From Salminus brasiliensis (lineage: Eukaryota; Chordata; Actinopteri; Characiformes; Bryconidae): 64,000 nt of DNA. The number at the start of each line of letters is the position of its first letter. Position 1 is the first letter of the stretch. The translations under genes and the position numbers were made by a program. The stretch covers positions 40,268,597-40,332,596 of the forward strand of contig NC_132879.1 in NCBI RefSeq assembly GCF_030463535.1, read 5' to 3'. The notes under the pieces are model-generated. The model was not told the DNA's origin, did no database searches, and saw only the letters and a list, made by a program, of their open reading frames with translations. Shown one piece after another: positions 1 through 13,245 of this stretch.

Positions 1-994
1 CTTCAGGTCAGTTTAAATTTGTTCAGAAGTTGATTCATTAACCAGCATTCAAACAATACTTTTCTTGAAATTGTCCATACTTTACCACAATTCTGGTTCT
101 CACAGTTCTTTGCTATTTTTTCTTTTCTCCATGCTTAGTGTGCTACACAGACACAATGCTGGATTTTTTCTTTCTAAAATAGCTGACTGTGTGTTTTTAA
201 TATTGCCAGCACATGTTACTGCCATAAATACTAATTAAAGAAGCATCGCATGATTGAAATCCAATTATTTTTGATAAGGTGCCAAAGGTTTTGTCCAGTC
301 TATTCCAGACCTATTTAATGCTTTTGTCACTGAATGCAATTAAGCTCTCACAGTACTTGTTCACAATCTAGTTAAAAGCCTACCCTGGACAATAGAGACA
401 GTTGCTTCAACAAAAGCAGGATTAACTCTTAATAAATACCCCTGATCTTAAAAGAAACAGATGTCACAAATCTCTTGGCAAATGTCTAGATTTGATCTAA
501 TGTTTTAGAAAACGCTCAGAAATTCCTGTTGGAAATCTACATTCTTGCAGGTTTTACCACTGACCCAAATGCACACCTAATTTAGTTGATCAAACATTTT
601 GAAGGGAATAATCAGATCCATCTTTCATTATTATAAAAGTCTTGTATGCTGGGATATAATCGGTGCTTCAGTCCTGAAGTCCACCACAGTTTGGTGATTT
701 CACAGTTGAAACACAGTTCATCAATCAATTGCTGAATTAGTTGTGTTTAAGCTGGTAAATTGGCAAATTGTGCTGGTTTTGAGATGGCAGTAATTGATTA
801 AGGTTGGAGCTTATGTCTGCAGGAAAGCAAACTTTCAGGAGCAGGGTTGGTGATGAACCACTGATGAAGCAAGTTGTATTTTTACAAAACCTAGATTACT
901 GATGTCTCTCTAACGGCGCTGTAGATGAAATCACTCCTGACATAAGCAACATAACTTTAGGATAAAAACTGTTCTGGGAAATTATTTAACGTAC
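1..994 (-). other. intron 3 of the galnt8-like gene
   Basis: This AT-rich stretch follows the exon 3 donor on the minus strand and shows no open frame with GalNAc-transferase motifs. I read it as the beginning of an intron that continues beyond the window. Confidence 0.6.
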
Positions 995-3147
995 CGTTAG
1001 AACTTCCGTCATCAACTAAAATGATCTCTTTGAGCAAGTGTACAGACGTCCTGCTGATCACGCTGAAAATGGCTCTTTTAATTACAGACAGAGCCTCATC
1101 CAGATATATCAAAACTACACTGATGGTCGGGAGTTCTGATGGATATTCCTTGGTTAAACACCTAAGCAGAAAGGGAAAAAGAAAAGTATGTTTACTCACA
1201 TTACTGTTCTATTTGGCTATGAACATATATATGAATAGGATAGAGTCATATGCACAGTGAGGCAAAATAAATAAATAATTCTGCATAGACTGAGACTGAC
1301 CTGTGGTCTCGTGTCTCAGGTAGTTCTCTGTCTAAGGGGAGCCGATCACTGAGAAACACGTTGTATCCATATCTCTGAAACAGTTCCTCTGCTTCTCGCT
1401 GCTCTTCCGCAGAGAGCCCAGGATGCCACCTCTCAAAGAGTTGAGAGTTTGGGAAAAGGTTCACTGTGGCTTTCTTTTCTCTCTTTACTGTAGGATGTTT
1501 TATGCTTTTAACTGCATGCACATCCCCCTGGACTGAATGGACTAAAAAAATAGTACAAACTTAATAGTATATACCTAAAGCAATCATGTGATCTAATTTT
1601 GAATTCACAGTTTTGTGATGTCATTAAAATTAGGACATTCATATACAGGACCCTCCATAATTTTTTGGGACAAAGACACATTTTTCCTTGATATGCCCCT
1701 CTGCTTGAACGTTTTCAAATCAAACCAATCATATCAGTATATATTCCAGACTTGGATTTGTGGGTTTTTATACAACATAGCATTTTTACCTTAGATTTTA
1801 CACAGTCCCCCTTATTTCAGGAAATCATAATGTTTGGGACATTTGGCCCTAACCGGTGTTTATTTTTACACAGGTGTGTTCCTTTGCTTCATTAGTGCAA
1901 GCACAAGATACAGAGGATTGCTTTAAACACCTTTAGAGTTTGTAGTTGCCAATGTTCAACATGAGGACAAGAGCTGTTCCAGTGAAAGTCAATAAACAAG
2001 AATAAGACTATTAGAGACATTGGTCCTTGGGATTACTAAAATAAACTGTGTGGAATATTGGACTGGTAGGCCAAGGAATACCTCAATTGCGGATAGCGGA
2101 AGAATCTGTTTTTCTGACAGACCAAAAACAGCATTTAGGATGCAGGTGCGAGTTCATCAGAGGCTATTATCAGCAGAAAACCACCAAACTAATGGCCAGA
2201 TTATAGTTTGCAAAAAGATACGTAAAATAGCCCGCAAACTTCTGAAAAAGATCTTGTGGACAGGTGGTGGGATGTCATGGCTTAGGCATGTAACTGAGTG
2301 ACTTTGACAAGGTCCAAATTGTAATGGCTGTTTACAGCCTGTTTAATCCTGGCAGTTAGTGGTTAGAATGTGTTACCAGTTTTCAGTAAAGTTACTGATG
2401 TATTGGTTAGAAGAATACAGAACAACACAGGTTTGGTTGCTGACTACACAGTGCACTCCAGCCACTGTATTGACTGGTATGGATTTGTTGATTGAAGTTG
2501 TCTGATTATTTCATAAATGATTCTTTAAAAATCAGACAATGTGATTTTCTGATTTTTTTTCTCATTTTGTCACTCATAGTTGAGGTCTACCTATGATGTC
2601 AATTACAATTATTTGGAATTTCCAAATACTCTTCTAAAGCATTTTCCCATCTTGTGCATCTAGAAGTGCATGTCTAATTTTCTTAGAATGCTTTTGGGTC
2701 TTCATATTCAAAGCTTGAATGTAGGGGAGTTTAACGTTTTGATTTAAAAGTAGAGAATAATTGTAAGTGAATTTTACAATGCTTAGCAATATTTCTCCTA
2801 CATATGCACACTGCAAGTAAAAGTGGTTTACATAATCTAATTTTCACATATTGATATATTTCAAGTTCATATATATTATAGCATTATCACACAGCAATAC
2901 TTTAGAAATAAATCAGTCATTGCATCATTCACTCACCAATTGCCTGCATATGAGACTCTATTTCATCCAGCTTGTGCAGGATTTCCTGGCTGAGTACAGA
3001 AAAATCCTGCTGGGCTTGTTGTAGAAATTCCTTATGGGTCCAGATCTGTTTTATAACTACATACAGAAGTATCCCTGTGACGAATAGGGCCAAAACCAGA
3101 CATCGCATCCAGCCCAGCCTCATGATTCTTGCTGCAACAATGCACAT
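995..3147 (-). CDS. galnt8: galnt8-like polypeptide N-acetylgalactosaminyltransferase, 5' part (exons 1-3)
   Basis: GalNAc-transferases of this family start mucin-type O-glycosylation in the Golgi by moving GalNAc from UDP-GalNAc to Ser/Thr. Three exons are visible on the minus strand: 3147-2937, 1541-1301 and 1161-995, all with GT-AG ends and matching phases. Exon 1 encodes a short cytosolic tail, a hydrophobic signal anchor (about residues 13-33) and the start of a stem, as expected of a type II Golgi protein. Exon 2 carries the family stretch around GYNVFLSDRLPLDRELPETR. Exon 3 carries the start of the GT-A catalytic fold with ISVVLIYLDEALS and EIILVDDGSSNG. These resemble GALNT8 more than other family members I can recall. 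The start could be 3147 or the Met at 3123. The donor of exon 3 (GTACGT) is intact, and the remaining catalytic exons (DXH, lectin domain) must lie left of position 1. Intron 1 holds a Tc1 relic. Confidence 0.85.
1648..2260 (+). mobile_element. degenerate Tc1/mariner element
   Basis: The left side starts with a fish Tc1-type terminal sequence (CCCTCCATAATTTTTTGGGA), followed by a noncoding leader. After it comes a decayed transposase N-terminus (about 1960-2260, plus strand) interrupted by stops. A second Tc1-like scrap (TGACTTTGACAAGGTCCAAA) follows near 2299. It lies in intron 1 of the galnt8-like gene and cannot encode a working protein. No matching right terminus was found. Confidence 0.6.
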
Positions 3148-3467
3148 GGAAAAACTGTGTACACTGTATGAGGTGTGACTAGGTGTGTTAGATGTTTGGC
3201 GAGAACCTTTTTTAAAGTCTTTAGGGGTTGGTGGTTTCTTATGCCTATTTTTGCAGCTTCTTTAGTTTGTTGTCAATACATAAAGCTCCCCTGAGGCTCA
3301 CCTAGGCTTCATTTGCTCTGCAGCTGGGAATTAGGTTACAAAGGTCAAGTGCTATAATAAAAATACAGTTTCTCATCAAGGCCTTTACTTGATACTAATT
3401 CCCAGCAATTTGTATAGAATAGATAAAAACCTTTTGACAATAAAAAGTACAAGATTCACACATCAGA

Positions 3468-3500
<33 letters not shown>
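3468..3500. repeat. (AAT)n microsatellite
   Basis: About eleven uninterrupted AAT units in an AT-rich intergenic stretch. Confidence 0.95.
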
Positions 3501-3502
<2 letters not shown>

Positions 3503-4940
3503 TACCCCATTTTAACATTGCCAGTATAACAGTTTCACATGTAGTTTTAATCCACTAAGGAAACATTTTATGCATATGTCTGACAATAATATTACTATAG
3601 AATTAAACATAAGATTATGATAATGATGATGATTATAATATGGTAACTACATACATTATTACTAACATTATTTAAAATATTATTAGTAGTAATATTATAA
3701 GGCAAGCAGCTGTGCCCCTTTAAACTCTGTGTGTGCCCCTGTGGTTAACGTTAGGTTAAGGGTTAAGTTTAGGTTGAGATGTAGGTTAGGCACAAAAATT
3801 CTAACATTCTCTGTTCAAATCATTTGATTTATGGGTCAAACCGTTTGATGTCTTGGTTGTGTCAGTAATTCATGCATATGTATGAGTTGATTTATATTTA
3901 GCATACGTTGTACGAATCCTAAAATGGTCTTTTTGTCACATGGTTACGAATTCCAGGTTTGAGACCAGGCTGCAACAGAAAGACCAGGACACCATATCCG
4001 GCTGGGGCTGCTTTGGGTGAGGTCATGACAAATATTATCCTTTTGAAAGTACACAGTGCTTTAGAAAATACAGAAGAAGACGAATGACTGCTGTAATCTT
4101 ATCCATAATTACATAATTGCATTGACTCATTCCACAACTCTATGAAATACAAAAAAAATACATTATAGTTATGTTATGTTCACAATACTTAGTGAGAAAT
4201 AAACAAAAAAAACTTTTTAAAATGATTTCTTGAACTTAAATCAGTACTAGGCTGTCATTTTAATAAAGAATGGTTTACACACTGACTTTTTACACTTGAC
4301 ATGAATAAATGACAGGGTATATAATTACAGTAACATTATTTGGTGCTGATTATTACAAATCTCATACAGTTGACAATTTGTCAACATCAAGATAGTTTAC
4401 TGCACTATTAAACAGATTTTTAACAGAGACAAGGATATTACCCTGAGATTTTTTTTCATATTTAAGGATCTAGCACTACAAGGCATAATAAAGTTTTGAC
4501 ATAATTTCACAACCGCTTAATGGGCATTAAACTGTAGATGACAGTGCCCATCCTGAATGTCTTAAAAGTAAATAACAAAATGGTTTTATTGTACACACAG
4601 TGTATAACTGAGATATCCACATGTATACACACACCCTTATTAGTGCATCCTGCTACTTTAAGGTGGACCTATTGCTAACAAGTGTTTACACAGCTTGTAC
4701 AATCTCTGTAGAAAGGACTGCTAACAAAATTGTATGCTCTGGGGCAGCTGCATAAGCCAAACATGGCCAAATGCAATTCAATTCTCACAGCAATGTTCAA
4801 AATCCTTTGCCAAAGCCTTCCCATGGGAAGAAAAAGAGAAGCAGAAGTTTAAAGAAATACAGACTCCCAATTCATATCCTATATTTGTAAACAAGCTGTC
4901 TACAAACTTTTGGACAGGGTTTATGATACAGGATTAAGTT
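3501..4940. other. intergenic DNA without a recognisable gene
   Basis: AT-rich sequence without a supported exon. A short piece at about 4720-4935, ending in AAACTTTTGGACAGGGTTT, resembles the ends of Tc1-like elements with 'tttggaca' termini. It is too decayed to delimit. Confidence 0.5.
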
Positions 4941-4989
4941 TTTATTTTCCCTCGGGAGGCACACTTGGATGATTGTAATTGATTGAGTT

Positions 4990-6193
4990 AACTATCCCTA
5001 AAATATAGGCCATTTGATTATTTGTAAAGGGCTCCATGGGATGTGGCAGGGGTATCATTCCTGTAGGACACGTGGAGAAGGCCGTAAGAGGGCAAAAACC
5101 CAGCAGCAGGACTGCTACCTCCGCCTTTGTGCAAGGAGGAACAGGAGGAGCACTGCCAGAGCCCTGCAAAATGACCTCCAGCAGGCCACAAATGTGCATG
5201 TGTCTGCACAAACGGTTAGAAACCGACTCCATGAGGATGTATGAGGGCCCGACCTCCACAGATGGGGTTGTGCTCACAGCCCAAGACCGTGCAGGACACT
5301 TGGCATTTGCCAGAGAACACCATGATTGGCAAATTGGCCACTGGCGCCCTGTGCTCTTCACAGATGAAAGCAGGTTCACACTGAGCACATGTGACAGATG
5401 TGACAGAGTCTGGAGACGCCGTGGAGAGCGATCTGCTGCCTGCAACATCCTTCAGCATGACCGGTTTGGCAGTGGGTCAGTAATGGTGTGGTGTGGCATT
5501 TCTTTGGAGGGCTGCACAGCCCACCATGTGTTCGCCAGAGGTAGCCTGACTGCCATTAGGCACCGAGATGAGATCCTCAGACCCCTTGTGAGACCATATG
5601 CTGGTGCGGTTGGCCCTGGGTTCCTCCTAACGCAGGACAATGCTAGACCTCATGTGGCTGGAGTGTGTCAGCAGTTCCTGCAAAATAAAGGCATTGAAGC
5701 TATGGACTGGCCTGCCCGTTTCCCAGACCTGAATCCGATTGAGCACATCTGCACATCATGTCTCGCTCCATCCACCAACGTCACGTTGCACCACAGACTG
5801 TCCAGGAGTTGGCGGATGCTTTAGTCCAGGTCTGGGAGGAGATCCCTCAGGAGACCATCCGCCACCTCATCAGGAACATGCCCAGGTTGTAGGGAGGTCA
5901 TACAGGCACGTGGAGGCCACACACAATACTGAGCCTCATTTTGACTTGTTTTAAGGACATTACTTTAAACTTGGATCAGCCTGTAGTGTGTTTTTTCCAC
6001 TTTAATTTTGTGTGAGACTCCAAATCCAGGCCTCCATTGGTTAATAAATTTGATGTCCATTAATGATTTTTGTGTGATTTTGTTGTCAGCACATTCAACT
6101 TTGTACAGAACAAAGTATTCAATGAGAATATTTCATTCATTCAGATCTAGGATTTGTTATTTGAGTGTTCCCTTTATTTTTTTGAGCAGTGTA
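4990..6193 (+). pseudogene. 5'-truncated Tc1-like transposon with broken transposase
   Basis: The longest open piece (5036-5824, frame shifted near both ends) carries the DDE core of a Tc1-type transposase. The first Asp is in FTDESRF (about 5360), the second in TQDNARPH (about 5635) and the Glu in PDLNPIEH (about 5735). The next segment, with a WEEIP-like end, continues in another frame to about 5890. The right terminus is the fish Tc1 end GAGTGTTCCCTTTATTTTTT followed by TGAGCAGTGTA at 6193. The left terminus and DNA-binding domain are missing, so this is a dead copy. A second scrap of the same family is at 38130-38385. Confidence 0.85.
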
Positions 6194-6737
6194 TATATAT
6201 ATTTTTTTTATATTGAAGGTCTTTTGGGTTTTTTATTTTGCCTATTTGTTTAAGTATGTGTGATCTTTTTTCTACATTAACAAAATCATGTTTGGCATTT
6301 CAAATTCCACAAAGCAATTATGACCCATGTACCATATTTTGATCATTGTGACAATTAGTTTTTTTATAAGAGATTTAAAAATGTCCTCTGTGTAATAAGG
6401 GAAATTTGGGGGAGGTATATAAATAGCGATGGACTTAAGGTGGAAGTGGTAAGACTCCTCTGGGTGTTCTGCTTTGTTGAAGGTTCTGGGAATAAACACT
6501 AATACAAAACTAAAATACAATTTGAAACAAAAAGAGAATACATTGAAATATTTATATGTATAGAAATTATACTGATACAACAAAGTGGCAATTGGCAGTA
6601 ACTGATTATAAATATGGAGCATACTGTCTAAAGCAGTAATTGATGCACCTCTGAGTTACTGCACATATTAAAATGAATTTTATTATTATTATTGCACATA
6701 TGAACAGTATAATTTGAATATTGTGAGTTTGATGGCC

Positions 6738-7550
6738 ACAGGTAGGAATGACTTCTTTGTATTGCATTTTGGTGGAGTCTTGCACTGAATGTGCTCCTTT
6801 GTCTCATCACCACGTTGTAGAATGGGTGGGAGCTATTATCAATAATGGCATGCAGCTTAGACAGTTACCTCCTCCCCGGCACTGCATCAGCAAGTCCAAC
6901 TCCACGCCCACAACCTTACTTGCCTTGCGGATCTGCCACTCTCAGCCTTCTGCCCCAGCATGCAACAGCATAACGGATAGCACTTGCTGTTGCAATGAGT
7001 CTACAGACTCATAGAAGATCTTGCAGTAGCTGAAGTCTGTGGTGTAGAGAGTGGGAGAGATGACAGTCCCCTGTGGGGCTGCAATGTTGCGGACCACTCT
7101 GTCAGACATACAGTGCTCTAGTCAACAATCCAGGACATAAGGGGGCCATCTACTTGCATCACTGTCAGCTTGAAAGGTTGGAAGGTTGGTAAGGTTAGAG
7201 AGGGTGAATGGGGGGGAGGAAGTGAAGCCATCCTTCCTCTATCTGTCTGCTCAGGTATCTGAACTGCAGTGGTGTCACTCTTTGTAAAGTTATCCTCAGA
7301 TACCGATTGTCATCTCATAGCCTGCTGCATTTTCTGGATCTCATCTCTCTGTTGCAGTAGTAGGGAGTAAAGTTCTCTTGCTGGTTGACTGTTCTAATTT
7401 TCCTGATAAAGGCAGGACAGAGTTCTTTGTTTAAAATCTCTAAATTCCTGTTCCAGGATGGACAGTCCTTCTTTCAGTCTTGTGATGTAGAGGTGGTGTA
7501 GGGCTCTGAAGAAAGCTTTCATCTAGTGTTTGGGACTTTAATGGGTGGGA
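6738..7550 (-). mobile_element. non-LTR retrotransposon fragment (antisense)
   Basis: The sequence from 'ggccacaggtaggaatgact' through 'ccctgtggggctgc' to about 7550 matches my memory of fish LINE 3' coding and tail sequence lying in reverse orientation. It is heavily decayed with no long frame. The assignment rests on recognised family text, not on an alignment. Confidence 0.45.
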
Positions 7551-7738
7551 CTAATAAAGAATTATCTTATCTTTTATGTGAGGCTAAATTATTTATTTAT
7601 GTTACAGTATATTTCTTCAAATTTTGGACAAAAATGTGCTACTACAATTTTGTTTGTCTGTCCTTCTACAACTGTCTATCTATCTATTTCTCTGCAACTC
7701 TGTTTCTATATCCATCCCTCCATCACTCTACAATTCTG

Positions 7739-7742
7739 TCTG

Positions 7743-7777
<35 letters not shown>

Positions 7778-7778
7778 G
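7739..7778. repeat. (TCTA)n microsatellite
   Basis: About ten TCTA units. It lies just before the left end of a Tc1-like element. Confidence 0.95.
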
Positions 7779-7808
7779 TTCTATGTACTGTTGGTCTGTG
7801 TTTCTGTC

Positions 7809-8545
7809 TACAGTGCCTTGCGAAAGTATTCACACCCCTTGGCATTTTTCCTATTTTGGTGCCTTACAACCTGGAATTAAAATGGATTTTAAGGGCTTTG
7901 TATCATTTGACCTATCAAGATGCAAACTATTGCAAAACAAACAATAACTATTATTATTATATAACTATTAACCCCAGAACTATTCAGAGTACCTTCTTCC
8001 ATTTGTTTGGAGAGTCTCCCACGCTCCCACCTGCCTTTTGGCAAACTCCAAACGTGTCTCCAGTCTCCCTCCTTGCCTGGTCTGAGAGTTTTGGTGGGTG
8101 GCCCTTTCTTGGCAGGTTTGGTGCTCTGTAGGATGTACAAAGTTTGGGATATTATTCGATAACTCAACCCTGACCTTTCTTCAAAACTTGACCCATAAGG
8201 AGTGTTCCTTGGTCTCGTCATATTTGAGATGCCCCGTGCTTAGTTTTGTTGGACGGTGCTTTTCAGAACAGGTATATGTACTTCATACTAACATCATGTG
8301 ACAGATCATGTGACACTTAGATTGCAATCAGTTGTACAAATTATGCAACTTTTAAGGGTGATTGTTAGGAAACGACTTCATAGCAAAGAAGGTGAATACA
8401 TATGGATGCATCACATTATTTTCAGAATTAGTTTCACTCACCAATTTGGACTGTTCTGTTCAATAGATACAATCTAAATAAAAATCCATGTAAATTCTAA
8501 AATGTAATGCAACAAAATTGAAAAACTCCAAGGGTAGTAAAATAT
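7809..8545 (-). mobile_element. internally deleted Tc1-like element
   Basis: The left terminus is the typical fish Tc1 end ACAGTGCCTTGCGAAAGTAT at 7809. A diverged inverted counterpart (AAATCCATGTAAATTCTAAA followed by AACTCCAAGGGTAG) ends near 8545. The interior keeps only scraps of transposase sequence on the minus strand. The longest open frames across it are chance products. Confidence 0.65.
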
Positions 8546-9479
8546 TTTTTACAACATTTGGTCCTGTAAAGGAAAATTGTACTGCCTTTCCCAAGGTTTG
8601 CTCAACCTGTGTAAGGAACATGTACATACCAGACTGGCCACATGCACCTGATGTCCCACTGTTAGAACAGTCCACTGGAACATTTGCAACTTAGGCTTTG
8701 AAACACAGTTACTGAAAGTGTCAGTAATTGTTCAGACAATATTGTTATTGGTTAAGAAAATAGATTGTTGGCTCTTTGGATAAAACAAAATTAAGTGCTG
8801 ACAGCACATTAGTAACACATTCATACAGAAAAAAACTTGCTTTAGCCATTCAGATTTTAGAACCAGAGCCATCTGATTTGTATTGTTTTTCCCCTGCTGT
8901 CTATGTAGCATCTAATCTGAGAGTTACAAACCAATGATTAAAGAACACTGACCAACTGTATATTTTCTAACAAAGAGCGATCAGTGTACTAATTATAGTA
9001 TTTTTTTTTATCTTGTAGATCCATGTAGCCATGTAGATCGACACTTCTGTCAGCATAATTACTGCACATGAGCTACGGATTAGCCCATTCAACACGTCCA
9101 AAAATACTTTCAGCAGATTCGAGATTCGGGGGCACGTGTTTAAATAATGAAAGAAAATTAGAAATGTAACATGCAGCAGATATTGAATATATTCACAACA
9201 TATTAGTGGGGAAATGTCGATTTGCAGACGTAAAAGATTTTCTTATAAACATGATTTTGTGGAATCTGACGCTGAAAAACCCACATGAGTTGTCCTGGTT
9301 TGTTTTCAGGCGGGTTGATGGGCTTGGTGTTGCACCAATTCTTATAGATTGTGATAATCCGTGTCTGTAATAATGCCATCAGTGCGAATTCGCTTATAGG
9401 AAAGTGTGTGTAAAAAGTTCAGTACGGTCGAGAGAATATTTTTGAAGGTGATACAGCTTTATCTACGCTTTATGGATTC

Positions 9480-9589
9480 ATTGCACCCAGTGTTAGCTAT
9501 GCGTTAGCTAGTTAGCTAGCTAGCTAACTCACTCAGAGAGGTAGAAGAAGGTTATTCTATTTGGTCACCAGTTTGGTTTTCTGTATAAA
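9480..9589 (+). promoter_or_regulatory. likely rad51ap1 promoter and leader
   Basis: Sequence directly upstream of the rad51ap1 start codon. It contains short self-complementary repeats of GTTAGCTA/TAGCTAAC at 9501-9528. There is no TATA box at a convincing distance. The assignment as promoter follows from position only. Confidence 0.35.
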
Positions 9590-12581
9590 ATGGACCGACC
9601 TTCAAGGTTCGTTTCATGTCACCCAGTCGCCTTTCTTACTAGCATGCTAATTGGTGAAAATGTATGAGTCTAGTCATGTTCACTTCTTTCTACCATATCT
9701 CAGGTTTATAATTTGCATTTTTCAGGAGTAGGAAAACTGTCAATTATTCGGATTTCATGGACGATGATGGTAAGGCACTGGTTATAGTGCTTCCAGAGCC
9801 AACATGTAGCTATAAACCAGAAGGGCGTTTTAGGCAAGGTGTAACTGCATTGCTAATCATATTTTTTTGTGCACAACAGATGACGATTTTGCCACAGTGA
9901 GAGCTCCTTTAAATAAAAAAGCTCGAACATCTCTTAAGGAACCTCATCATGAGAAGAACAGGACTCTAAATAATTGTGCAAAAGAAATTGGTGGTATAAT
10001 TGGTGAAAGATGCAGAGAGAGGTATTAATAAAATGTTTGAAAGTCTAAAGTAAAAACTGAAGTAATTTGTTTTAAATAATAAAACAAAATTTGTATGATT
10101 TTATGTTTTTCAGAGTGTCTTTGGATGAAAAACTGTATAAAACAGATTTGGAAGCAGCACTGAGTCTCTCCCTGCTACAGAGGACAGAAACAATAGAGCC
10201 ACTTGCCAATTCTCATGGTGTGAAAAAATATATATTTGTGAATGAAGATAATATCTTGGTAGTTAAATCTGGAAATGTCTGTTTTGTTTATTAATGTAAC
10301 CAAAAATTATTTCTTTCTGCCCTAAACATTAAGTGTGTCAGCCTCCTGTGCTTACACACTATGGTATGTATGGCAGTTGATTATGTAATGCATGATACAA
10401 GTGCTACTTTCATTAGTTATCATATTCAGGAATACTTTTATTGCTTTATATTTCACTAAATTGTTTTCTGTTATTTTGTTTCCTTGTTTTTTCATCTTCC
10501 CTGGAAGATGTTGCATCTTCAAACTACCCTTTGCAAGATTTACCTCCTGTGCTGTCAAATTGTAGTGTGGATGTCACCTGTTTAGGTAAAGCATTTTTGT
10601 ATTACTTTCATGCCATAGTAATATATATTGTATTGGCCATAGATACATTTAGGCATCTTACATTTGCTGTTAATCAAGACATGCTTAAAAATACTGAAAA
10701 TAAATAAAAAACTGCAAAGGAAAGTTCAGATAAAACTAGATTTGTGTTACTGTGCTATCATAGGTGGTACTTTTACAAAGGGCATATTTATTTCTGCTTT
10801 TCCCCCCTGTGTTTATGTTTTCAGTACCAGCATTCAGACTATACAATGCATCTTGACTATCCATAACCTTAGGTTTAGATCAGATCATTAGTGTGCAGAC
10901 CCCTCCACCTGCCATCTCCAGAGAGTGGAAGACATCAAAAACCAGAGAGCACCACAGGCAAGCATTGCAGGACGAGAACGACAGCACAGGGGATGAAGAT
11001 TACAAACCTCAAAACACACCAGGTACTCACAGTACATCAGCCTTCATCAACTTAGTTTCTGTGGTATGAAATGGTTACCGTTTTATTTCACATTTGCCAA
11101 TTTGAATGTTGTTCTTTCCTGCACTGATTTAGAAAGTGACACAGAATTCAGTGATCCTGAGAAAAAAGTAGAAAAGAAGAAACCAAGCATAAATGAGAAA
11201 AATACAGCACCAAAAGCAGTTAAGAAAGAAAAGAACACACAACTATCTAAAGCCAAACCACAGTCCACAGGTTATACATATTCTTCCTCTTTTCCCCCCC
11301 ACACTTAAGATTTTGTGATACACTGCTTGCAACATCTTCAGTTGTATGGTTTACATATTGCTTGGAACATGTTTTGATCTATTATATTATGTAAATCCTG
11401 TTTTACCTCAGCTAGCCCTCATTATGCTTAACTTTTTTATGAGCAAATATATTTCACATAACATTAATTGCAATTTTGGCACTTTACTTTCCTTAACAGC
11501 TAGTCCAGGTGTTGCTCATTCTGTTTCTGCGCTGGAGAGGACTCTTACCACTCCACCTACACCTAAACTTGCACCCTCCAGTCCTATAGGAGGTAGATTG
11601 CCAAAGTGGAATCCTCCTGGTAAGGCAGTTCTCTGTGTCGATCAGACAGACAGTCTGTCTTTGTGTCCGTCTGATAAATGAAGGAAAAGTGACAATTAAA
11701 AAATCACAATAGGACTATATTACAGGTAAATATATATATATATATATATATATAATATCATATAATTACCTGAATATGTTTATAGGGGGTATTCACACAC
11801 TGTCCCTGTTTTCTAGATGCACCAAACAGTTTGTATGTCATTATGTTGGGTTTCTGTATTTCTGAGATTTTCTCATCATGATTAGGTTCAGTCAATTTTT
11901 TTCATAGTTTGAGCCGCTGGGGTGGGACAAAGAGCCCCAGATTTTTGATTGGTTTAAGAAAATCACATTGCTTTAGGAACACATACTTTGCCTTGGTACA
12001 GCAGAAGGTGGTACTGGTACAGAAGGTGGCATTGTTATAGGTTTATCGATAATTCTCCATAAATTACCTGATAATGAGTCAGTTTAATCTTGAGGAACTC
12101 TGCAGAATATTACAGAAGTCTGGCACAGTGATGCATTACCAAAGTTGCCTAGAAACTGCAATGTGGAAACCCTCGATTAATATTTGTGATCTGCCGTAAA
12201 TATTTGTGATCATGTTGAAAGACAGTTGGCGACCTGTTTAGGCCCCAAAAACACTGATTGGTGTATCTCTAGTGCTTTTTTCCATTTGATTCAGCCAAAA
12301 AAAACTTAACTTTATAAGCAAGTTATGGCACCAACCCCACATTAGGTTGTCTGCCACATTCTCCCCTATACTCCATTTGTAGTAGCTAACAAACCCAAAC
12401 ATTGATTTCTATAATTAGTACTGTAAGTCATCTTGTTTTCGTTCTGTCATCAGGTCTGGTAGGAAGTAGCCCTACGTCTTATCAGAGTGCCCCAGTGAAG
12501 TCTCCAGGTCTGGGTCTACGTTTAGGACTGTCTCGTTTGGCTCGAGTCAAACCCCTGCACCCTAATGCTGCCGCACATTGA
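9590..12581 (+). CDS. rad51ap1: RAD51-associated protein 1
   Basis: RAD51AP1 binds RAD51 and DNA and stimulates D-loop formation in homologous recombination in the nucleus. Nine coding exons fit: 9590-9606, 9726-9769, 9880-10021, 10114-10217, 10508-10585, 10873-11022, 11133-11270, 11500-11619 and 12454-12581. All introns are GT-AG, phases agree, and the sum is 921 nt (306 codons plus TGA). The N-terminus has KTVNYSDF, close to the human VNYSQF motif. A DEKLYKTDLEAALSLSL helix matches the human DDKLYQRDLEVALALS. The middle is acidic and Lys-rich. The C-terminus ends in the RAD51-binding block LRLGLSRLARVKPLHPNA, nearly identical to human. Exon 4 could instead run to the donor after 10258, but that breaks the phase. 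The first exon is only 17 nt of coding sequence. Confidence 0.93.
11730..11754. repeat. (TA)n microsatellite in rad51ap1 intron 8
   Basis: About twelve TA units between exons 8 and 9. Confidence 0.9.
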
Positions 12582-12802
12582 GTTAGTTTTGTGTAAAATA
12601 CTTGCTGTGTAATATTGTGTAAATATATTGCTGACATGTCTGTCTGAATACAAAGCAGTGTTGACATTACTGATAAATTCACTTTATCAGTTTTGACAAA
12701 TGTCACATTATTTTTATTCAGTTTCTTTTTAAGTCAAAATTGTACACAAAAGTATGACACTTTTTTTTTTTAACCTGATGTTATGTCTGTGTGTGTGTAT
12801 AT

Positions 12803-12808
12803 AATAAA
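12803..12808 (+). terminator. candidate polyadenylation signal of rad51ap1
   Basis: AATAAA about 220 nt after the rad51ap1 stop codon, preceded by a TG-rich stretch. Position and orientation fit the gene. No transcript data support it. Confidence 0.5.
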
Positions 12809-13245
12809 TGCAATGTGATATAACAAATATATTTTTGTTGAAAGGCAGGGACATGACAATAAAATTTTTCTCTATGTTCCCCAAAAAATGCTGTTGGATT
12901 ATGAGTGCAGTTTCACATAAAATTATTATATTATATTATGTATTAAATAAAAATGATTATTTTATAAATTACATTTTTGCACAAAAGCTTGATACAGACC
13001 TATTAATTTGTGGAACTGCAAAGGAGTACTAGATGACAAGTACTTATCAAGAATGTTTTACATCATATTAAGAAAAAGTATATAATGAAGATATGTACTT
13101 ATGTTATTGATGTTCTTAGTGAAATGTGGCACAGGTCTGAACCATAGAACATCTGTTTAATCTTGGAAATTTAATTTAGGGGTTAAAGGGTTCAGTTCTC
13201 ATTCACACTAAAACATTAGAAGTGTTGACCTATTGATTAAACATA

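Noticed and set aside
7526-8131. 201-codon open frame
   Set aside because: It runs through a TCTA microsatellite and the end of a Tc1 element. The protein is low complexity.
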